This document shows positions 60,406 through 64,000 of a stretch of DNA of 64,000 nucleotides, in pieces (the first letter of the stretch is position 1; the number at the start of each line of letters is the position of its first letter). The DNA lies in contig NZ_JAUOFB010000002.1 in NCBI RefSeq assembly GCF_030542105.1, positions 496,001 to 560,000 of the forward strand, read 5' to 3'. This DNA comes from Hymenobacter sp. BT730 (GTDB lineage Bacteria; Bacteroidota; Bacteroidia; Cytophagales; Hymenobacteraceae). The notes under the pieces are model-generated. The model was not told the DNA's origin and did not search any database. It worked only from the letters and a program-made list of their open reading frames with translations. The translations under genes and the position numbers were made by a program.

Positions 60406-61101
60406 ATGGACCTGATTGGCAAGGTAGCTATTCTGACAGGCGTCAGCAAAGGAATTGGCCTGGCTACGGCCGAGGCCCTGCTGGCGCATGGTGCCATCGT
60501 GGCGGGCTGGGGCCGCACCGCACCCAAACACCTGAAGCACGAGCGTTTTCACTTCTTCAAGTGCGATGTGCGTAAGGAAGCGGCCGTGATAAAAGCCTAC
60601 GCCGAAACCCGCGAACAACTGGGCGACGAAGTGCACGTGCTGGTCAACAACGCCGGCCTGGGCATTTCCGGCCCGGTAGACGGCTTCGATTCGGAGGACT
60701 GGCACCTCATGTTTGACACCAACGTGCATGGCCTGTTCTACTGCACCAAAGCTGTGCTGCCGCAAATGCGGGAGCAGCAGCTGGGCCACATTATCAATAT
60801 TTCCTCCATTGCCGGTCAGCAGGGCATCGAGAAAATGGCCGGCTACTGCGCCACTAAGTTTGCGGTAAAAGGCTTCTCGCAGTCCTTGTTTAAGGAAGTG
60901 CGGAATGATGGAATAAAAGTAACGTGCCTGTATCCCGGCTCGGTGCAGACCAATTTCTTCGATGAAATTCCCGGCACCGAAGCCAACGCTTCTATGATGC
61001 AGCCCGAGGACATTGCCGCCACCATTGTGCATGCCATTGAAACGCCCTTCAACTTCCACATCGTGGATATTGAGATGCGCCCCTTACAACCCAAGAAATA
61101 G
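60406..61101 (+). CDS. Short-chain dehydrogenase/reductase, 231 aa
   Basis: Second SDR in this stretch. ATG at 60406 gives MDLIGKVAILTGVSKGIGLATAE. Coenzyme motif is TGVSKGIG, NNAGLG is near residue 85, and the active site is Ser (ISSIAG) with YCATK. It has the CADGSS-like shape of FabG-type enzymes but no clear substrate clue. It starts nine bases from the divergent GIN lipoprotein gene, so promoters for the two would have to lie inside the coding regions. A GC-rich palindrome and then gldA follow. Confidence 0.92.
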   Translation: MDLIGKVAILTGVSKGIGLATAEALLAHGAIVAGWGRTAPKHLKHERFHFFKCDVRKEAAVIKAYAETREQLGDEVHVLVNNAGLGISGPVDGFDSEDWHLMFDTNVHGLFYCTKAVLPQMREQQLGHIINISSIAGQQGIEKMAGYCATKFAVKGFSQSLFKEVRNDGIKVTCLYPGSVQTNFFDEIPGTEANASMMQPEDIAATIVHAIETPFNFHIVDIEMRPLQPKK

Positions 61102-61108
61102 CACTAGC

Positions 61109-61195
61109 ACGAAGCTCCAGCTTCGTGTATCGTTGAGCGGCTTGCTACACTTCGTTCAACATCAGCCATACTGCCCGAAGCTGGAGCTTCGCGCT
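61109..61195. repeat. Second-type palindromic repeat
   Basis: ACGAAGCTCCAGCTTCGTGT at the left and the complementary CGAAGCTGGAGCTTCGCGCT at the right, about 50 bases apart. Each arm is itself near-palindromic. It lies between the SDR and gldA genes and is unlike the TGTCATCCTGAGC family. Confidence 0.85.
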
Positions 61196-61202
61196 ATACC
61201 TT

Positions 61203-62111
61203 ATGGTAGAAGTTCAACACCTGACCAAGCTTTTCGGTACCCAGGCCGCCGTAAACGATATTTCGTTTAGCGTGGGCAAGGGCGAGATTCTGGGCTTTCT
61301 GGGGCCGAACGGGGCCGGAAAAAGCACCACCATGAAAATTGCCACTGGCTACCTGCCGCCCACGAGCGGCAGCGTACGCGTGGCTGAATTCGACGTAGTG
61401 GAGCACCCGCTGGAAGTGCGCCGCCGGGTAGGCTACCTGCCTGAGCACAACCCGCTGTACCTGGATATGTACGTGCACGAGTACCTCGATTTCATCGGCT
61501 CCGTGCACGGCCTGAAAGGCCAGGAGCGTCGGAGCCGCGTGCAGCAAATGGTGGACCGGGTAGGGCTGGGCCGGGAGCAGAATAAATTAATTGGCGCCCT
61601 GAGCAAAGGGTACCGCCAGCGCGTAGGCCTGGCGCAGGCCCTGGTGCACGACCCGCAGGTACTCATCCTGGACGAACCCACCACCGGCCTCGACCCCAAC
61701 CAGATTGGCGAAATCCGCCAGCTTATCCGTGAACTGGGCCAGGACAAAACCGTCATCTTCAGCACCCACATTCTGCCCGAGGTACAGGCCCTCTGCGACC
61801 GGGTGGTCATCATTAGCCGCGGCCAGCTCGTGGCCGATTCGCCGGTGCGGGAACTAGGTGCTTTGGCTCAGGGCGAAACCATCATTCGTGCCGAGTTCGA
61901 AGGCCCGATTGACGCGGAAGTGCTGCGCCGGCTGCCCGAAGTGAAAGCAGTGGAGCCCGGCCCTAACAACACCTGGCGCATTCGAACGACCGGCACCACC
62001 GACCAGCGCGGCGCTATTTCCCGTCTCGCCGCTCAGCAAGGCTGGATTCTACTGGGTTTGCGCCAGGAAGAACAGTCTCTGGAGCAGGTGTTCGGCGAAT
62101 TGACCAAATAG
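61203..62111 (+). CDS. gldA: Gliding-motility ABC transporter ATP-binding subunit GldA, 302 aa
   Basis: ATPase of the GldAFG ABC transporter, linked to gliding in Flavobacterium. Walker A is GPNGAGKSTTM, the Q-loop YLPEHNPLY, signature LSKGYRQRVGLAQAL and Walker B LILDEPTTGLDP, with VIFSTHILPEV as His-switch region. The C-terminal 85 residues form the GldA-specific domain. It starts two bases after a palindromic repeat. The permease gldF follows after a palindromic repeat, and gldG after that. The transporter's exact cargo is not known. Confidence 0.94.
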   Translation: MVEVQHLTKLFGTQAAVNDISFSVGKGEILGFLGPNGAGKSTTMKIATGYLPPTSGSVRVAEFDVVEHPLEVRRRVGYLPEHNPLYLDMYVHEYLDFIGSVHGLKGQERRSRVQQMVDRVGLGREQNKLIGALSKGYRQRVGLAQALVHDPQVLILDEPTTGLDPNQIGEIRQLIRELGQDKTVIFSTHILPEVQALCDRVVIISRGQLVADSPVRELGALAQGETIIRAEFEGPIDAEVLRRLPEVKAVEPGPNNTWRIRTTGTTDQRGAISRLAAQQGWILLGLRQEEQSLEQVFGELTK

Positions 62112-62141
62112 AATTAGTGTCAACCACTATCCTAGAACAAG

Positions 62142-62244
62142 TGTCATCCTGAGCTTGCGAAGGACCTTTTGACTAAAGAACGATTGTCGAAGCAACGACT
62201 GGTTCTAGCGTGATAAGGTCCTCGGCTACCGCCTCAGGATGACA
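62142..62244. repeat. Palindromic dispersed repeat, copy 4 (imperfect)
   Basis: The left arm TGTCATCCTGAGCTTGCGAAGGACC is like copy 3. The right arm is a variant with CTCGGCTACCGCCTCAGGATGACA, so the arms no longer match in the inner part. The centre has GAACGATTGTCG and AACGACT. It lies between gldA and gldF. Confidence 0.85.
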
Positions 62245-62276
62245 AAAAGATTTTTTACAGCCTACAAAAGCCTTAG

Positions 62277-63002
62277 ATGCTCGCCATCCTTCGCAAAGAA
62301 TTTAACGCCTTCCTCAACTCGCCGGTGGCCTACGTGGTTATTGGGGTGTTTCTGGTGGCTACCGGCCTGTTCGTGTGGGTATTCCCCGACAGCTCCGTGC
62401 TCGACTACGGCTTTGCCGACCTGCAGACGCTCTTCAACCTGGCCCCCTGGATTTTCCTGTTCCTGATTCCGGCCATTACCATGCGCACGTTTGCGGAGGA
62501 GAAGAAGGCCGGCACCATTGAGCTGCTGCTCACGCGGCCCCTCACTGATGGGCAGCTGGTAGGAGGGAAGTACCTGGCCTGCCTGCTGCTGGCCCTTCTG
62601 GCGCTGGTGCCCACGCTGCTTTACTACTTCTCGGTAAATCAGCTCGGCAACCCCGTTGGCAATATTGATTCTGCCGCGTTTGCCGGTTCTTTCCTCGGGC
62701 TGGCGCTGCTGGCGGCCGTATTTGCGGCCATTGGCGTGCTGGCTTCGGCCCTCACGCGCGACCAGATCATTGCCTTTCTGGTGGCCGTGGTGGGCTGCTT
62801 TCTAGTGTATTCCGGGTTCGATTCGTTGGCCTCTTTGTTTGATGGCGCTCCAGCTTACTACATCGGGCAGTTCGGCATTGCCGCGCACTACCGCGACATG
62901 AGCAAAGGCCTTGTGGACTCCCGCGACCTGCTCTATTTCTTCTCCATCGTGGCACTGATGCTGGTTTCTACCCGCCTTGTGCTGCGCAGCCGCAATTGGT
63001 AA
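62277..63002 (+). CDS. gldF: Gliding-motility ABC transporter permease GldF, 241 aa
   Basis: Six-helix membrane subunit of the ABC-2 type (GldF). The start is MLAILRKEFNAFLNSPVAYVVIGVF. A family segment reading AITMRTFAEEKKAGTIELLLTRPLTD at about residues 60-85 is the cytoplasmic coupling loop. Further helices follow up to VSTRLVLRSRNW. It is 165 bases after gldA and 16 bases before gldG, so gldFG are tightly linked. A palindromic repeat sits between gldA and gldF. Assignment rests on order and motifs together. Confidence 0.94.
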   Translation: MLAILRKEFNAFLNSPVAYVVIGVFLVATGLFVWVFPDSSVLDYGFADLQTLFNLAPWIFLFLIPAITMRTFAEEKKAGTIELLLTRPLTDGQLVGGKYLACLLLALLALVPTLLYYFSVNQLGNPVGNIDSAAFAGSFLGLALLAAVFAAIGVLASALTRDQIIAFLVAVVGCFLVYSGFDSLASLFDGAPAYYIGQFGIAAHYRDMSKGLVDSRDLLYFFSIVALMLVSTRLVLRSRNW

Positions 63003-63018
63003 CCGGACTTTCTGACGC

Positions 63019-64000
63019 ATGGAAACTACTCCCAACGCCCTGCCCGCGCCCGTTGCTCCGGTTAAATCCCGCAAACAGCAGGACCTGCTCCGGTTCGGTT
63101 TGTTTATGCTGGCGCTTTTTGTCCTCAATTTCATTGCCCAGCTGTATTTCTTCCGCTTAGACCTCACCGAGGACAAGCGCTACAGCATGGCCCCGGCCAC
63201 CAAGCAGCTGCTGGAGCAGATGGCCGAGCCCGTGACCGTAACGGTGTACCTGGCCGGTGACTTCCCGCCCGCTTTCCGCCGCCTGCAGCAGGCCACCCGC
63301 GAAACCCTGGACGAAATGCAGGTACATGCCGGTTCCAAGCTGCGCTATGTGTTCGTAGACCCCGCGGCGGCTTCTTCTGAGGAAGCCCGCAACAAGGAAT
63401 ACCAGCGCCTTATTCAAAAAGGACTGACCCCCACTAATCTGGGCGCTAACGAAAACGGAAAGCGGGTCGAGAAAATCATCTTTCCCTGGGCTACCATTAC
63501 CGTAGGCAGCAAGGAGCAAAATGTGCTGCTGCTACGCGGCAACCAGGCCGCCGCGCCCGATGTGCGCCTCAACCAGAGCATCGAGGGGCTGGAATATGAA
63601 ATGGCCAGCACCATCCGCCGCCTGCAGCCCAGCACCCGCAAAGTTATTGGCATAGTAGAAGGCCACGGCGAGCTGGATAACCTGCAAATGGCCGATATGA
63701 TTGGCTCCCTGCAGCGCGACTACAACGTGTACCGCGTGGACCTTAGCAAGGTGCCTAGCCTCAAGCCGCTGGCTGCCGTTATCATAGCCAAGCCACAGCG
63801 CCCCTATACCGAGGCCGAGAAGTTTAAGCTGGATGAGTACATCACCCAGGGCGGCCGCGCCATGTTTTTCGTGGATATGATGCGAGTGAACCTGGACAGT
63901 GCCAACCGCGGCGGCATGCTCTCATTCCCCATCGAGTTGAACCTCACCGACCTGCTTTTCAAGTACGGCGCCCGCTTCAACGGCGACCTGATCCTGGATA
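63019..64000 (+). CDS. gldG: Gliding-motility ABC transporter substrate-binding-like subunit GldG, N-terminal part
   Basis: The gene runs off the right edge. The first 327 codons are seen. A single membrane helix (RFGLFMLALFVLNFIAQLYFF) follows a short cytoplasmic tail. The periplasmic part begins RLDLTEDKRYSMAPATKQLLEQM, the usual GldG opening. Then come VTVYLAGDFP, FPWATITVGSKEQNVLLLRG, IGIVEGHGEL and a segment AVIIAKPQRPYTEAEKFKLDEYITQGGRAMFFVD near residues 250-285. The order gldA-gldF-gldG is standard in this phylum. C-terminal part and domain boundary cannot be seen. Confidence 0.94.
   Translation, partial: METTPNALPAPVAPVKSRKQQDLLRFGLFMLALFVLNFIAQLYFFRLDLTEDKRYSMAPATKQLLEQMAEPVTVTVYLAGDFPPAFRRLQQATRETLDEMQVHAGSKLRYVFVDPAAASSEEARNKEYQRLIQKGLTPTNLGANENGKRVEKIIFPWATITVGSKEQNVLLLRGNQAAAPDVRLNQSIEGLEYEMASTIRRLQPSTRKVIGIVEGHGELDNLQMADMIGSLQRDYNVYRVDLSKVPSLKPLAAVIIAKPQRPYTEAEKFKLDEYITQGGRAMFFVDMMRVNLDSANRGGMLSFPIELNLTDLLFKYGARFNGDLILD

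Noticed and set aside
60397-61059. Longer N-terminal extension of the GIN lipoprotein frame
   Set aside because: It would overlap the divergent SDR gene and place the lipoprotein signal deep inside the protein. ATG 60396 gives a proper lipobox signal.
1-64000. CRISPR arrays, tRNA, rRNA, phage or insertion-sequence genes
   Set aside because: No direct-repeat arrays with spacers, no tRNA cloverleaf and no transposase, integrase or phage genes were recognised.

Overview
The window looks like chromosome of an aerobic, gliding-lineage Bacteroidota, most likely Hymenobacter or a close relative in the Cytophagales. The pointers are a SusC/SusD/SusE outer-membrane set, several secreted proteins with type IX secretion (T9SS) C-terminal domains, the gldA-gldF-gldG gliding transporter genes, Bacteroidota-type promoters (TTG-N19/20-TAnnTTTG), few Shine-Dalgarno sequences and a GC-rich base composition. 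No CRISPR array, tRNA, rRNA, phage or insertion sequence was seen.

Layout. Positions 1-14,900: a glycosidase pair (GH2 fragment, GH5-like), RNase P RNA, an AT-rich orphan, an M1 peptidase, an alpha/beta hydrolase, a Smr-domain protein, a DUF2279 protein, a secreted GH13 amylase, a GlcNAc-kinase-like protein and a T9SS substrate. Positions 14,900-20,700: susE-susD-susC on the minus strand. With the amylase this resembles a small alpha-glucan utilisation locus. Positions 21,400-23,450: an orphan secreted protein and a CBM-esterase-T9SS protein. Positions 23,490-33,560: the aromatic amino acid region, with trpE-G-D-C-F-B-A and a DAHP synthase in one run, followed by two phenylalanine hydroxylase paralogs. 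Positions 33,580-43,010: a lipoprotein, a LytTR regulator facing a TPR histidine kinase, an Mpo1-like protein, a dienelactone hydrolase, a UbiB-like kinase with a TetR-like gene, a photolyase and an SDR. Positions 43,200-53,600: pyruvate carboxylase, two tandem secreted paralogs, an M28 peptidase, small orphans, a porin-like protein, a stand-alone B12 photoreceptor-like protein and a TPR protein. Positions 53,680-64,000: etfB-etfA, a bifunctional nuclease, a YfiT-like protein, MlaF/MlaE-like ABC genes, two SDRs, a GIN-domain lipoprotein, gldA, gldF and the start of gldG.

The most informative part is regulatory. The trp operon has a promoter, a 25-codon leader peptide with three consecutive Trp codons, and a perfect 10-bp terminator hairpin, which is a classical attenuator layout. 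The second phenylalanine hydroxylase gene has a parallel layout: promoter, a 28-codon leader peptide with five Tyr codons in seven, then a strong terminator just before the gene. That suggests tyrosine-sensing attenuation of the enzyme that makes tyrosine. The first hydroxylase gene has a similar but weaker arrangement.

Other points of note are a dispersed ~100-bp palindromic repeat family (four copies, one inside the trp operon), whose arms covary within copies. A B12-binding protein carries every recognised CarH/LitR photochemistry residue but has no DNA-binding domain. An SDR lacks its catalytic Tyr. All assignments come from reading the sequence; no database search was possible.
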